Notes: generated by a model from the sequence alone, not told the origin. A DNA stretch of 64,000 nt from Nomia melanderi (GCF_051020985.1 NC_135007.1:11745501-11809500); one strand, 5' to 3'; numbered from the stretch's first letter, positions 11,199 through 24,830 are shown. Program-made: numbers and translations.

Positions 11199-14100
11199 TA
11201 CGCGAAGAGTTCCGAAGAAAGGATTGATCATCAGCGCCACTAATCGCAGATAAAGATCTCCCGGCGTTCAAGGCGAGTTTAACGCGATCCAACGTCGAAA
11301 GGAATTACCATCAAACCGTCCAATGTATTCAGGAACGGAAAATTCATTTCCCGCGGACGAAAACGCGGCGCGGCGTTTAAGATTTCCCCGGCCTAGGCCG
11401 TTCCGCGGCTATTTCGAGAAACTGGGCGAACGCGCGGAATCCGAGGCACGCGTCGCGCCGCGAATTCCGTAAATCGCCGATATTTCTACCCTTAATGGCC
11501 TCCTTTAACGATGTTGTACCAACACCTCCGGCAAACACTCAAATTACGACTAGACATGAATTCGGCTCCGTTGGAAATTCTCCGCCGCTAAGTTTTACGA
11601 TCGCGCCACTAAAAGTTCCACGGTTGTTCAGTTATTGCCGATTACGCAACACCCTGCGCTTCAAATTCCGACAATTAGCGATTCCCATAAATCACGATTT
11701 CATTCACCGCGCCTATTTCGATTAACTCGATCCACCTTAGTACTCGCTCCTATCCGTTCCAATCCCTTCAGCCAACAGCATCGTCTCACCTCCATAAAAT
11801 GTTTCCTCGAAAAACACACGCTAAAAACTGAAACTCCCAACTTCCAAACTGATCCCAGCAAAAAGCAAGCAAGCAATTACGTTCCACTCGGTCCCAGCAA
11901 AAATGAAACGCTAAAACAATCCAACAAATTAGAACTTATTCCAGCCAGGTACTCCCATTACTCTTCCACCGAGAAATCCACCGCACCCCAGCGAAGTGCC
12001 GGCAAGAAATAAAGTAATTGCTGCCGTGCGATATTTCATCTTTAAACGTAATACAATTACCAGTTAACAGTCGGCGGAGATCTCTGTTTCCCCTTAATTT
12101 CCCCCGACTTCTCCGGCAGGAAGTCCTAACCAGAGAAAGCCAGCGCGCGCGAGCGCGAGCGCTTCGTAACACCGTGTTAAACGCCATGCATCTCAAAGAT
12201 GCTTTCATTACGCGGCGTCAAAGCGCGTCCCGTCGGCGCAACGGGAATCGGGAGTTGGGAAGAAGAAAAAAAAAGATTCCCGACTGTGGACTTAAGCCGT
12301 GGTGAATTAACGTGCAAACGAGGGTACCGTCCGGGCGCATCGGGAACCCGGCGATCGGGGCCTCGTTAACATTGCAAATTCCTTACGGCGCGGCCACTTT
12401 TTACCGTGCTATTTTATTTCACTCTGCAATGCAAATTCTGCCGGTTACCCCGCCGATACACACCCCTTGGCTCGCGGTTGCCCCGTAAGGAAACCGTACC
12501 CGCGATCCGTAGACGTATACGGTTGGATATCTCCGCGCTTCTTCGTCCGGGAACACGTTCCTCGAGCGTTTTTTCTCCTGGACCCTTACTCCCCTTCGTC
12601 GCCTCGCAATCTTTCGTCGTCAATTTCACAGTATTGCGCTTCCTGGACGGCTGACAGTTAAATGATTGCGTATTGTTTCTCCCGGTTGCTTCCGAAGTGA
12701 TTTTCTTGCTCGTGAATGGGTATGATAAGGAGTTTGTAGGGTTATCGGGTTTGAGGTTGTTATTGAAGGAAGACATTACTTCGTGTTTCCAAATTGAACA
12801 CGTCGAATGCGCACGATTTCGCGTAGAGAAATGCACGGAATGAGAACAATGTAATATCAAATCGTTTCACTGCATCGTTTTATTACCGTTGCGCGTTTAT
12901 CTTGCCGAATGTCACCGCGTTGGATAGCATTATTCGTAATATGAAAATATTTGCGAGTGATCGTTTAAGTGACTGAATTGGAATAATTCAATTTCTGTTA
13001 TTCTCTATTGTGTTATATTTTTCTCTAGACAGTGTAAAACATGTATCCAGTGCTTCTTTTGGAATGGGATTTGGTGTTCTTCGTTCGACGTTCGGAGATT
13101 CGAAGTATCGGAAGATTAATAGGGGATTGTGAACGTTGGTTTATTGTTCTTGGGAAAATTGGTGTTCATTCATGTTGATCTTGGAATGCTACGGAAAGAT
13201 ATAAACCGAATAGCGGTCATGAAATTTGATATCCGTTAAATAGAAGGGTTCTGCGGGTATACTGTCTAAAATAGAAGCGAGGAATTTCGTGGGCAAGCTT
13301 AAAGCATCTTCGTGTAGGAGATCATTTCGTAGATTCTGTAATAGTGTGGAGCTTCGAGATTTTGATAAGGTAGAAGAATGTACGTTTGATATCGAAGTAT
13401 TCTTGTTAATTTTCATTTCTATTCGCGAAAGGTGCTTGAACAGTAGTTTATACGTTGGATGGAATAATGAACTCATCGCGGAGTTTAATGATATCGTAAC
13501 CGATACCGTGGCTTATTGTTGTTAATTGATGCAGCTCCCGGTAGCTCTACGTCAGAAGCGTTCCGCCGCGGTTGCATTCCACGGGAAAAGAGATGGTGCC
13601 ACAATGGGAGCGGATAGAATTTCAATTTTAAATGCGCTAAGAGTACACCCCTGGCCGTCTTCCAGTTAAATAGACCGCGCAAGCTCGAGGCATAATTCTG
13701 ACGGTATTTAGAGCACACTTCGAGCAATTTCACACCTCTCCCATGAATAATACGGCCTTTATACACCTAGCGCGTTGCATTATGCTAACTATTATAGATT
13801 TGTCGCGCGAATCTATTTTTCCGCGGCCAAGATTAATCTTCGACGAATGTACACGCGTAATAGACATTCCATGAATATTTCATGCGTTCATTTGCATCGG
13901 GCAATCAATCATCCCTCGCCTGACAATTTAAATAGGAATTTCTCCTTACAATTGCCTTGGTCCCTGCATATCAATTTCCACGTAATTTACTTTAACTTTA
14001 ACCAGAGGTATTTCAGAAATTCAAATCACTGTTCGGAAACATATTCACGAAACACTACGTTTCCTCAACAATAGGACCGCCGAGCGTTTAATTAACACGT

Positions 14101-17100
14101 TAAGCGCCGCGAGAATCTTAAACGTTTCCCCGTTGAGCTTTTCTTTTGAAGAAACGCAGGAATTATTAATTATTCGATATTCGACGTTTGCATCACACTG
14201 CTACCAACTTAGTCACGCTATTAGACACTTTCATTTCACATCGGTGATACGTTACGATCGTTTTCTAGTCATTCAGAAGCGTCAGTCACCGATAACAACA
14301 GAATTTTCTCGGTTTCCTCATACGCCCGCCGCAATACTCAAGCGAAACTATTTTTACAATCATTTCTAATATTCAACACATTCGACGCATCAATAATCAC
14401 GAAACAAGGAAACCGTAGCTCGTCACGTCCACAGACGCGTTGGTTCCAGTGTTAATTAAATCTCAAGACGAATTAAACGCGACTCGAAGAGCGCGAGGGG
14501 CAGAAATCGCTTGATTAGTGGAAGAAGATCGAACCGTCCTCCGCGAAAGAAGTATTTCCTTATCCGGCACGGTTTCAAGGGACAGCGGGGAACGGCGTAA
14601 ATCAATATTCAATATTATCGGAACCAATCGGCGGAGCGAGTTCCTCGCGCGGCACCAATTACCGGAGTTTTTAAATTACGGGCCGTCCCGGCGATTTCCC
14701 TCTCAGCTCGAACATCTAATTTCCCCGGGTCCAGTATTTCACGTCGGGTCAACGTCGCCCCCGAGTGTCTTTCCGCCGGTGAAACTGCTTCTGTCGAAGA
14801 GATCGCGCCCGCTCGTGAACCCAATCGCGTTTTTAACGAGCGCCGTTCGTCAAGACGGCCGGAACGGATCGCGGTGAATTTCGGGGCGAGATCCTTTATC
14901 GGCGCCGCGGAACGGCCGCGTAAATTCGCCGATACGAGGCTAATATCCGAGCAACAATGGCCGCCGGCCGCGCCATCTCATACGTGACCGGCGATAATTG
15001 AGCGTGTTAAACCCGTGACCCTGCGAACAGGTTTTACGCGGTGAGCTACGGGATTCTAAACGGCCACGGGGCCAGCCGTAGTCTCCCACGATCCGAGACT
15101 AATTAACTGAATATTGAACGTCATCGGGCCACGTGTCCTTTTCGACGGCGCGGACGTAATTGCGTGTAATTGCCGCGGCAAGGATGGACATCGTTGGAAG
15201 ACGCTTTTCTTTGGTTTCTCAGGGATTTTCGTTTATTATATTCTCCTTTACTTTGTCAGCTGTTTTCGTCGCTGCTGGGGCTCTTGGGACGCTGATGCGA
15301 CTGTAGAATTGTGGACGAGTTTTAGGCGCGGTTTCTATGAGTGGTTTCTTCGTTATTGATGCGTAGACTGTCGAATCGTTAACCGTTCGAGTCGAAAAAT
15401 GCCAAGCGGCGCTTATTTTGTTTTAATTATGAAACTGAATTACGCTTTTCTATTTTTACGAAAACAAATTTTAAATAGTGCGATCGTTACATTCGATTGG
15501 GACTCACACGGTTAAATTGCTCGTAATCAAGGTGATTTTCTTAGCGAATGGAAACTGAATAAGATTTTACACTGTAATTGTTCTTGTAAGTTTCTTGGAA
15601 CACGTGGATCTTATAGAAAATTAGTTTGCTTATTCGTTCATGAAATTATTCTACCAGCATCTAGGTAATGTAGTCGAAATGTTAATAACGATAGTGCGAT
15701 AGCATCGATCACTTTATGAAGTTTCTACGTGCAATCGATAAGTTTCCACGAAACCGTGGCGCGACGCAGCAAAACGGCGCACACTTTGCGCGCCAGCAAC
15801 GAGGTAACACCGATCTGACAAAATACTAATTAAGCGCACCATAACAATTCCATAGAATATCGCTAATTGCCGGTTAGCCACTCGACTCGGTGGTCCCGAT
15901 AAATGGCTCAATTAAAACAGCAACCGTGAATGCTCGCATTTTTTCGTCGCGGGAAACTCGAGCGCGGCGCACTCGCGGCTGGAAATCGAGAGAGCGCCGA
16001 TGTTTAATTAGATACACGCGAAGCAATTAAAGCCGAGGAAAGGAACGCGGCCGTGCGATTTGCGTTTCGTCGCCTTCGGCCGCGGGGTATGCCGGCTCGA
16101 GAGCGTGATCGAACGCGCCGGGTTCGCTCGACCGCGCGACGACAGGAGAGAATTTCCAAGGTGTTCGGATGAAAATCCGCGCGAGATCAACGGGGATAAA
16201 GAAAGCGCGAGTCGCGATTGTGTGCAAATTGCATGCCACGGCACGTCAAGCCAGGTAATACGCGTTCCGCGGAGTGTCTTGACATCGCGGAACGGATGTT
16301 TCTGTCCACGTTTCGACCCCTTTGTCGGGGCGACACGCGCCGACGCGTCAAAAATTCCGAGCGTTATCCGAACAGCGAGATTTCCCTGAGCCGGGGACGA
16401 GGAGGAATCTGGAAGTCGAGATATTTACGCTGACTGAGTTCGTACGATTTTATATTTGCATCCTTGAATATGGAAAGATCGTGGTAGACAAGAAATGAGG
16501 AATAACGAATCCCCTTTGAGTAATCTGTTTCTTAACAATTTGGTTTCATCTGAAAGTATCCTGCTAATGAATATCGGTGGTAAAAATATTGTAAGAAATA
16601 ATCGTCTTTTCTAGCTGTATATTACAAAAAATTAATTAATCCTCGATACTTCTAATCATAATAAAATCTGCAGAGCCTAGCAAGAACCGGTTGAGTCCAA
16701 TAACAACGAAGAACACGGAGAACATAATAAACGAAATTCAATTATAATGTATCTTGGCTGGGAAAGGATGGGAAAAAACGGTAGCAAAACGTGATTCACG
16801 AGCCGACGACGAACCGGCGCGACGTCAACCGAACGTCCACGTTTACTTTTCATTATGCATCGAACGTTGCCTCCGTTGGAACGATAACAATGGAGAAAAT
16901 TACGTATTAAATCCGCTCGTCTTCCGCGCGTCCGCTTCCTGGTCATTTAAGCCGCAATATTTATTATCTGGGTTACTAATTAAAGTGCGCGGATCTGCGA
17001 CCGGGGTCCCTGGCTTTTCGCCTTCGCCTCTTCCTGCCTGGCCTCGGGCTCGCTCTCCTCTGCCTTCGGGCCGGGCGCGTGATAATAAAATAGACGGCCG

Positions 17101-17426
17101 CCTCGTTCTTTTCGCTTCTGGAGACTCTGAAAATTAAGCAACGCCGGCTGGAAGAAATGGAAACGGAACGATGACATTTCCTCCGGGATCATTCTAATGG
17201 ACTCATCATCGAGATCTATCCTACTAAACCCTGTCTTACTTTTAGACGCGAAGATGATATATCGGACAGTTAGTAGAAAGTATTAACGAATAGCAAATTA
17301 GAATAAAAAATCAGATAAGACCTGACCAATCAGACCTTTCAACCAAGCTATCAAATCGTAAACTTGATGTCTAGAAGTGACGACAAAGGGACAATAGAAG
17401 TTTCCACTGATTGTTTCGTTTATAAG
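11199..17426. other. Large non-coding stretch, 6.2 kb
   Basis: Mostly CpG-rich. A segment at about 12,880-13,000 is similar to 62,640-62,730 (gaatgtcaccgcgtt, then cattattcgtaatat), so it is a family D remnant. Another family D-like end (TTAACACGTTAAGCGCC) is at 14,092. Open frames on both strands show no family motif. I see no exon I can defend. Confidence 0.5.
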
Positions 17427-17666
17427 TTAACTCTGCACTCGAGGACTCCACAGTAGAGCCATTTAAAATTTGTCGTTACAAACTGTAAAATTTTGCCATT
17501 AAATATATTATAATATTTATAATCGATAAAAGACAGTGAAATACAGCTATGACTTTTCCTTTCGTGCCTGTATCATTTGTTTATACGTTAATATGCTTTC
17601 TCTATTAAAATTACATCCAGTTGCTGGTAATGTCAGTGAGAAAACGCTTCGAGTGCAAAGGGTTAA
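17427..17666. mobile_element. Family A TTAA MITE, 240 bp
   Basis: Left TTAACTCTGCACTCGAGG; right CGAGTGCAAAGGGTTAA. Inverted termini with TTAA borders, one mismatched position in the left CCC. Confidence 0.75.
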
Positions 17667-17853
17667 ATTGCTCTCGTGTAACCCTATTGGCGAACAGCAA
17701 ATTAGCATTGAAAATAAGATGAGGACAAACAAAAACTGGCCAATCTGCAACCCCTAACTTAGCTATCAGGTGATCATCAGTACAAACCAGAACAGGACAA
17801 ACCAGTAGCGAGAAAGACGAGTAGGCAGAGTTGCCACGTAAGGGAAATGGAAG
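17667..17853. other. Non-coding spacer
   Basis: Unique sequence between a family A MITE and the roughly 213-bp repeat array. Nothing recognised. Confidence 0.4.
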
Positions 17854-18460
17854 GTGCATGTACAGTTACGTTCCCTCACTACCAATCTACTCTTCTTCAA
17901 TCTACTACTATTCCATCATCCCTACCACCGTTGTCACACTAATCACGTGAGCCATGGCAACGCCAGGATTCGCCATTGCGTCATCTCAGATTGTCACGTG
18001 ACTAATCTAGCATTAATAGTGGGGGTAATGGGCAGTGCAGAGTAGGGGTGAAGTTTTCATCTGGCAACATTGCGTGTACATATACAGTTGCCTTCACTGT
18101 CAATCTACTCTTCTTCAATCTACTTCTCCGTCATCCCTACTACCGTGGTTTACACTGATCACGTGAGTCACGGCAACGCCAGGATTCGCCATTGCATGTC
18201 AGATTGTCACGTGACTAATCTAGCACTAATAGTGGGGGCAATGGGCAGTGCAGAGTAGGGGTGAAGTTTTCATCTGGCAACATTGCGTGTACATATACAG
18301 TTGCCTTCACTGTCAATCTACTCTTCAATCTACTTCTCCGTCATCCCTACTACCGTGGTTTACATTGATCACGTGAGTCATGGCAACGCCAGGATTCGCC
18401 ATTGCGTCGTGTCAGATTGTCACGTGACTAATCTAGCATTAATAGTGGGGGTAATGGACA
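17854..18460 (+). repeat. Three tandem copies of a ~213-bp unit, each with two CACGTG sites
   Basis: Equivalent points lie at 17,944, 18,160 and 18,370 (spacings 216 and 210). Each unit contains a pyrimidine-rich tract, CACGTG inside atcacgtgag, and a second CACGTG inside gtcacgtgac 45-51 bases later. The six E-box-type hexamers are at 17,944, 17,995, 18,160, 18,208, 18,370 and 18,421, and all are conserved. Similar 60-residue frames in each unit follow from the repetition and are not good evidence for a protein, because small indels separate the copies. A diverged fourth end (tcatctggcaacattgcgta) lies near 18,513. Confidence 0.85.
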
Positions 18461-18465
18461 ATTCG

Positions 18466-18558
18466 CCGCGAGAGGGCAGAGTTTAAGTGATGCAGAGTGG
18501 GGATGAAGTCTTCATCTGGCAACATTGCGTACAGGTTTCATAGCCCTCTAGTGGCGAG
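18466..18558. promoter_or_regulatory. Two opposed CTCF-like motifs
   Basis: CCGCGAGAGGGCAG at 18,466-18,479 (+) matches the CTCF consensus CCGCGNGGNGGCAG at all but one position. About 65 bases on, GCCCTCTAGTGGCGAG at 18,543-18,558 is on the minus strand CTCGCCACTAGAGGGC, also close to the CTCF core. This is a motif match only. Binding is not shown, and insect CTCF preferences vary. Confidence 0.4.
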
Positions 18559-18559
18559 C

Positions 18560-21500
18560 GCAGGACGTGCCGCCGCATGCTTATTATTTATTCCAGCCCG
18601 CGGATCGTACGCCGCTGAATCGCCGAGGCGACCCGTGAGAACGACCCGGGCCCGTGACTCTGACATCTGGCGAGAGGGGAAAAGTTAACAGTCCGAGGAT
18701 CCGAGGTGCGTCTACCGGCGGGCATTAATTAAACTACGCGCGCTCGCTAATTACACGGGACTCCCTGCCACCGCTGATCGATTCGCGATAGGATCACGGC
18801 CGTCGGTTGTAACAAGTTGTAACGCCGCGGTTAACTCGATTTAATCGTTCGTCTGCGGACGAACGATAACGAACTACGAACGCTCGCGTCGTGATAGTTC
18901 GCGTAAATGACGCTTTGTTCGTTAGAATTGATACATGGGGTCTAATAAGTTCGGCGGTTGCCTCGGAACTATTTCTTCTGTGGCCTGATATATACAGAGA
19001 TGTTTGATGCGGTCTTCTGGTAATTTGGGAAACTTAAGAAATTAGCAAAATGGCTGAAGTCGACTAGAAACTGTTTCCAACTTTTATAGAAACTGCTTTG
19101 GCGTAATGATTTTATCTCTTTAACATACTTTATCGAAGAGTCTATATTAACTTATTAATCAACGTACAATCTGCTGAAACTCAAACACGCTAAAATACCG
19201 TAACACGGTCAAAGTTCTAGATGAAGCAGTTGACAGGGAAAAACGTTTACTATATCTTGTAGCTGCAACGATTTACATTCCCAACAAACGACACCTCCAA
19301 CTTCTTTGGCAAACGGCGACAGACGAGAACCAACCGAATTTTCCGTTCAAACATCTCCAAACATCCGAGCGCAGCGCCGCGCCGTTTACAGCCGCGACGG
19401 CAATGCGATTAGGACTAATGAGACTGAATGGAAGTCGCTTGAACTTGGAAGCCTGCGAACAGTTTCAAACAGGTTGGCTTCTGTACCGGCTGGCTCCCCC
19501 TCTGCCGCTCAAATAGAGCGCCACGACACTTCGTTTCGCGCCCTTAATTAGCACGCTCGGCAATTAATTAACCCTTCCGCCACGGCTCAGCTAGACGCAC
19601 TTTCCACCGACTTTTACGCCACTTCTTCGTATCTTCCTTCGCGTCCCTCCGTGTATTCCGCCACGGCCGTCTTGTTACGGATAAAAATAGAGCGTGGCCG
19701 TGCGTCGGGATCGTAACTTTCCTCGCAACGATATGAAAGGTGCGATTAATTACCATGTGTACGGGGAACTTCGGCGGAATCACGCGTGTCGAACGGAAAG
19801 ACAGTCTGCTGCTCGACGCGTCGGACCGTTAATCATTTAACTAGCTAACCGCGTTCCGCGAGTGTACTCGTCGTTTCGAATCCGAAATAATATTCATTGT
19901 TTCGACAATTGATTATGTATTCTTTCAAATAAACAGGTTACTCTTCCTCATTTCCCTAGATTGTTATTTTAACATACATTAAGGATATCTTTAAAATTAA
20001 CTCATACGATTAATTGTCTGTAATGTATATATACGCTTGGAAAAACTTACAGTGAAGAATTCGCTTTAACTTAGAACAAAACGAATATATTCGATTGTCT
20101 GTCTATCAGAAATTTCGAAGTTTAGATCGGAGAGTTGAATTGCCAATTAACTTTTATTTCGAGAATCACTTTCCCCCGGCTTTCACGTTATTATGCATCG
20201 TATGTTTTATTCATCGATCGCAAAGAAGAAAAGAGGCGTACGATTCGCGAGGCAAGTGCGTACAGAAAGGAATACTGGTTCTCGTTTATGGTGTATAGCG
20301 TTCGTCAACCGGGCTGGTGTACGCGCATTGTCAAATTTTTGCATTATTCATGCACCGACGCGATAATAGACGCGACGCATTTCCATCACAACTGACGGAG
20401 ATTCCGGCGAGGTAAATCAAGATCTTCGGCTCTGACCTCGGCCGCGAATGGGGTTAAGAACATCGCCGGTCCGATGATGTAAAGAATGCATTAGCTTGAC
20501 TCGCGCGCGCACGTTTCACGCGCCGAATCTACCTTCGGCGATTTACGCCTCGGAGAAAGTAATGGGAGACAGTGAACGGGAACATTATTATTTATTGTGA
20601 GTACATTGGATGAATCTTGTACACTCTGTCGCCATTGTATGGGAAACTTTTCATCGTCTCAGAAGTGTTTAATTCATCCTTTTGGCAAGAAATTGAATTC
20701 ATTAAGATAATGAATATTATCATTACCTTGAAATTGTTTAGTTAATCTTTTTATAAAGAAATTCAATGTAGACAAAGAATATCATAAATGCTATTTATTA
20801 TCATAATTTACTGCATTTCGTAGAGTCCATTGCCATTACACCCCAAATTGTTCATCCTCGCGAGACGTCCCTTTAGAAAACAAATTCAGCGTTTCGAGAT
20901 AACAAGACGCTGTTCAATATTATTATCTGCAGCGAAGGTACACGTGTTCCATAGACTGTCATCGTTACGAGAGAAATTTGTTCCGTCTCGGAGAGGCAGG
21001 ATGCCTTCTCGCAAAAACAGGCTAAAAGTCCGGAGGCAGGGAATATTATAATTGCCGTTCGCTATTACGGGACACAGATTCCATAATGATGGTCATTAGA
21101 TGAATTTCCGCGTCTAATTTAGTTCGTTATAGCGTGCGCGAGCGGTGCGCCTTTCTAAATGTTTCAATTACCGACGCGATTAGACGTTATCCGCCGTGGC
21201 GAAAAAGTTCTCACGTAACTAATGAAAATCTTGATAGTATTCATGGATCGGCTTCCCGCGGCAGTAACGGCGAAAAGAAAAAGAGGGGGGGGAAACGTTG
21301 CACGACAAGCGTGACAATGTGCCATGTTATGATCGCGTCTCGGTTTAACCATGCGACCGGCTCGAATTCTGTTCCCCTGAATCCTCCGGCCGCGCTTCGA
21401 CGCTTAGAACCAGCCATTAACTCATTTTCATATCGTCGAGTACACGGCTGCATCATCTGATACGCGGACCGCCTATTAAATCGATATCTCGCATGTGTTT

Positions 21501-24051
21501 ACCGTGTAACGCGAACGATCCGCGCGTCGGACGTCTGGATCACGTGCCGCGCTAGCCGCCGCCATTTTGTACTGGCGACCGTGGCTCGGCTCGAGGCTCC
21601 GGCAACTTTCAAGGAAAACCATGAACGCTTTGCTAGTTGATTCTTTTTTTTTCTTTATTCGTTGCTGTTTTCTAGAATGCATCGATACGAGATAATAGAC
21701 AGCATAATTATCGGTTACGTTTGCATAATACGCGCGTTTGTACTTATTTCTATTAATAGTCGCACGATTCTCTGCGCAGAACGATCGAAACGTTATTTCG
21801 CTGAAACATTAATATTAATGTCGCGAGAAAGAGAGGGAACGAAACTGAAGCGAACGATCTTCGCGCGTCCACGTAAACCGCGTAATCCATTCGTTTATCT
21901 TGAAAGATATCGAAGCCGTAAAGTACACGCACTTTTCCAGATAAAATGCAAATTTAAAAAAAAAAGAGACTGCCGCGAATCGGCGCAGCTACCTACGAAA
22001 GAAGAAATAATTATGCGGCTACCTTGGGAAGCGAGTTAACACTTCCATAAAACTGTTCTCCGAAATTAACACGACGGAACGATTGCAAATCTCGCGTTTA
22101 CTTGTTCGGATAAAATCTGCAGCTGTTCCGTTTGAATATTTATCATTCGAGAATTTCGATGATAATTAGACGGGAAATAGGCTTTCGGGAGCCGCCCGTT
22201 TGTTTTCCGAGGCAGCCGTGTAACAGGTATTTCTTTCTCGCAACGTTTTCCACGCGAAGCCAATGAAGTCGTGGTGAATCAGATCTACGATCGATAGAAG
22301 TCGATGCGGCCGTGGGGTCATTAAAGTAATCCTGATTGCGCGATCTGAGACTCCGATGGTTCACGCAGGTGCGTCCCGGCTTTGGTTCCGCGCAGGCAGC
22401 GTCGGGTCGTGTTGGCTCCGATGGCTCGGGTATTGGTGCACACGCGTGCAGGTGTTCCGTCGATATTACGCGGCCTCTGCGAATCGCCGGCAGCCCCTGG
22501 CTCGCCTCGTGATTCCCGTGAATTCGTTACGAATAATTTTAAATACGTTCGCCCTAATTATGTCCGCGCACAGGTGCATAGATGGTCGAGCCTGCAGCTT
22601 CCTGTTATTAAGACATCTTCGTTTCCCTGGAACTCGACGCGTTTCGCGAACCTATTAGTAATTATTTACTGGATCATCCAATCTTATACGTCATATATCA
22701 CGTACAGATTATAAATGACGCATCACTTAAACAATGAAATAATTCAATTATCAAAATAGGAGACAAGCATTAAAACATTACTCGTTTCATTGTAACACAG
22801 TTTCAGAATGGAATATTTCCCGTTTCATTTCTTGCTGTAAATGAATTATACAGGGTGGACATTTTCGTATTGAGTTTAGAGAAAATTCTTATCGATAGTT
22901 CAGCGATTGGGGAAGAAAGTTTGCCTATTGGAAAGGAACTGATGTGTCACGCGAATTTCTAAATCAACGATTGAAACTCGAATCAATGGCTGGAGATCGG
23001 GACCCCGCAATCTGTATTGTGGCATTTTCTTTTTTCCCCGTGGCTTCATTTGCAATTCAGTGTGCAGCTGATTCGACGGCGTCCTCTTCGAACGTATTTT
23101 AGCATGACTTATCTCCTACCAGCAGCGGACAGGTGCAAATTATTGCATTACCGTTTCCTCGGAGTCTCGTTCTGTCGCTTCGACGTCGCCTTAACGGCCC
23201 CTCGCTATTTAATTTCGCCGTCTTGATACACTGTGATTGAACGATGCTATCGCATTAAATCGGACGCGCCGTTGGTCGCAAACGTTTTATTAATTAATGC
23301 CGGGTCGAGTGTTTGCCGAGCGCTTGTGCAATCCGATCGGTGTTCGACGAGCGCGGAGCCGTCCGATAAATAAATTCATATTTCGGAGACGCGACTTCAA
23401 AGGGGAATTATATTCGACGGATGAATCCCATTAATGGGAACTCTAATTCAGTTATCCGAGCGCAGTCGACGCGTGACTTGTCCCTAGAACTAATCGAATT
23501 CACCGTTTGGAAATTAATTTAATGTTTTCCGTTCGCGCGCCTAGGAATTCGCGTGGCATGTTTTAAACATGAAACGGCGATATCTTCGCGAGGATCGTTT
23601 GAATTCGCGGCATTGAATATCCTGTCTTCTAAACGAAGCCATTCAGCGCGTTATCAAGCTGTCCTTTGAAATTCGAGTCGCCTAAAAACCATTCTAAAAC
23701 ACGATCCGCCGCGAAAGATATTTCCTCGCAACGCGTATCAGTTTCCTCGAATGCTGCGCGTGGAATTCCAAGAGATTGAAAATCCGGGAACGGATACCGA
23801 TCTCAGAGAACTTCGTCGTCGCGATATTATTGCAACACTTTCGAATATTCAAATTCCTGAGTGCATTCCTTTAGAAATTTGAATATTCGATGTCAATTAG
23901 AAGAAGCCTCCACTGACTTTAATAAGAGAAAGGTTAATTTAACCTATCTCGAATAATAAGTAGCATTAATAATTACATTAACTGCAAACAAAAGTGCCAT
24001 AACACTAGAGGGTATTAACCTAATAATCATACATAATTACATTAACACGTT
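18560..24051. other. Non-coding stretch, 5.5 kb
   Basis: GC-rich with AT-rich interruptions (18,950-19,250; 19,880-20,100; 20,580-20,820; 22,650-22,850). A 'tatacagggtgg' motif at about 22,849, often seen at insect repeat edges, has no visible partner. No defended exon. Confidence 0.45.
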
Positions 24052-24192
24052 GAATGTACAATTTTATAGTAAAAAATACTCGAAATGGAAAATATAAAAT
24101 ATTAAATTAAAAATTCATCTAGCTAATTCAGTGAACTATAGTAATTCGATTTGGTTGGGTCACCGGTGACCCCATGGCATTCAACGCGTTAA
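24052..24192. mobile_element. Family D TTAA MITE, 141 bp
   Basis: TTAACACGTTGAATG at the left and CATTCAACGCGTTAA at the right: 15-bp inverted termini with TTAA borders. A perfect 14-base palindrome GGTCACCGGTGACC sits at 24,158-24,171, just inside the right end, and recurs in the copy at 42,119. Confidence 0.8.
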
Positions 24193-24233
24193 ATATATAA
24201 AATCCAGTGAAAACACGTTTAAAACGTAATAGC

Positions 24234-24467
24234 AAAATTCAGTTTCTCTACTTAAGTTGTAAGATATAAAAGTTTCAATTTCGAGTGACTTTCTTAGAAT
24301 GAATTCACAATAGACGTTCGTTCGACGATTTTAAACGGGAACAATAGCAGAAAATTCAGTTTCTCTTTGCGTTGTTCTAAGATAGAAAAGTTTCAATTTC
24401 GAATGACTTTCCCGGAATGAATGCATAATGGACGTTCGTTCGACGATTTTAAACGGGAACACGACCC
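24234..24467 (+). repeat. Tandem duplication, 117-bp period
   Basis: Copies start at 24,234 and 24,351 with aaaattcagtttctct. Both contain aagtttcaatttcga and gacgttcgttcgacgatttt. A short third start (aaaaattcagg) is seen at about 24,481. It lies directly upstream of the exon at 24,596. Confidence 0.85.
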
Positions 24468-24595
24468 CGTGAACTCTGCAAAAAATTCAGGGAAGTCCGC
24501 CGAAAGAGGCGGAGAGCAACGTCCATATCGATTTCGAACGAGGTTCCAATAAATCAGTTACGAGTTTCGCGTACCAACATACCGCACGTTCCCAG

Positions 24596-24830
24596 GCATG
24601 GACGATCACGAGATCCAGTCGACGGTGGAGTCGATCCTCGGGCCCGGGGTGAAGGTGGTCGATTGCGAAAAGAAGTCCAGCGTGAGAGAGGAGGAAGTGT
24701 TGCTGATAAACGGCGTGCCGATTCCTCTAGAGGGGCCGGATGGCGTCGCCATCCGTGAGGCCATGATAACCGGTCAGGTGCCACCGTGCGATCTGCTCAA
24801 TCAGATCCTCGTTAAGGCTGGAATCCTCAG
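24596..24830 (+). CDS. Exon of an unrecognised protein-coding gene (N-terminal part)
   Basis: The exon follows an acceptor-like cgttcccag and ends at CAG|GTATCG. An ATG at 24,598 in a fair context (ggcATGG) opens 77 full codons plus two bases. Upstream in the same frame a stop lies at 24,550, so the ATG is a reasonable start, although the acceptor-like site would allow an upstream 5'UTR exon. The product begins MDDHEIQSTVESILGPG and contains the hydrophobic/acidic stretch EEEVLLINGVPIPLEGPDGV. There is no signal peptide or membrane segment. It joins in phase to 25,965 (AG + G = Arg). The coding feel is strong: few low-complexity residues and no stop. I do not recognise the family. It may be a cytosolic or cytoskeletal scaffold, but that is a guess. 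Confidence 0.7.

Noticed and set aside
17854..18486. Three similar 60-residue frames that could look like a small gene family
   Set aside because: They arise from the ~213-bp tandem repeat; indels between copies and the lack of start context or splice sites argue against coding.
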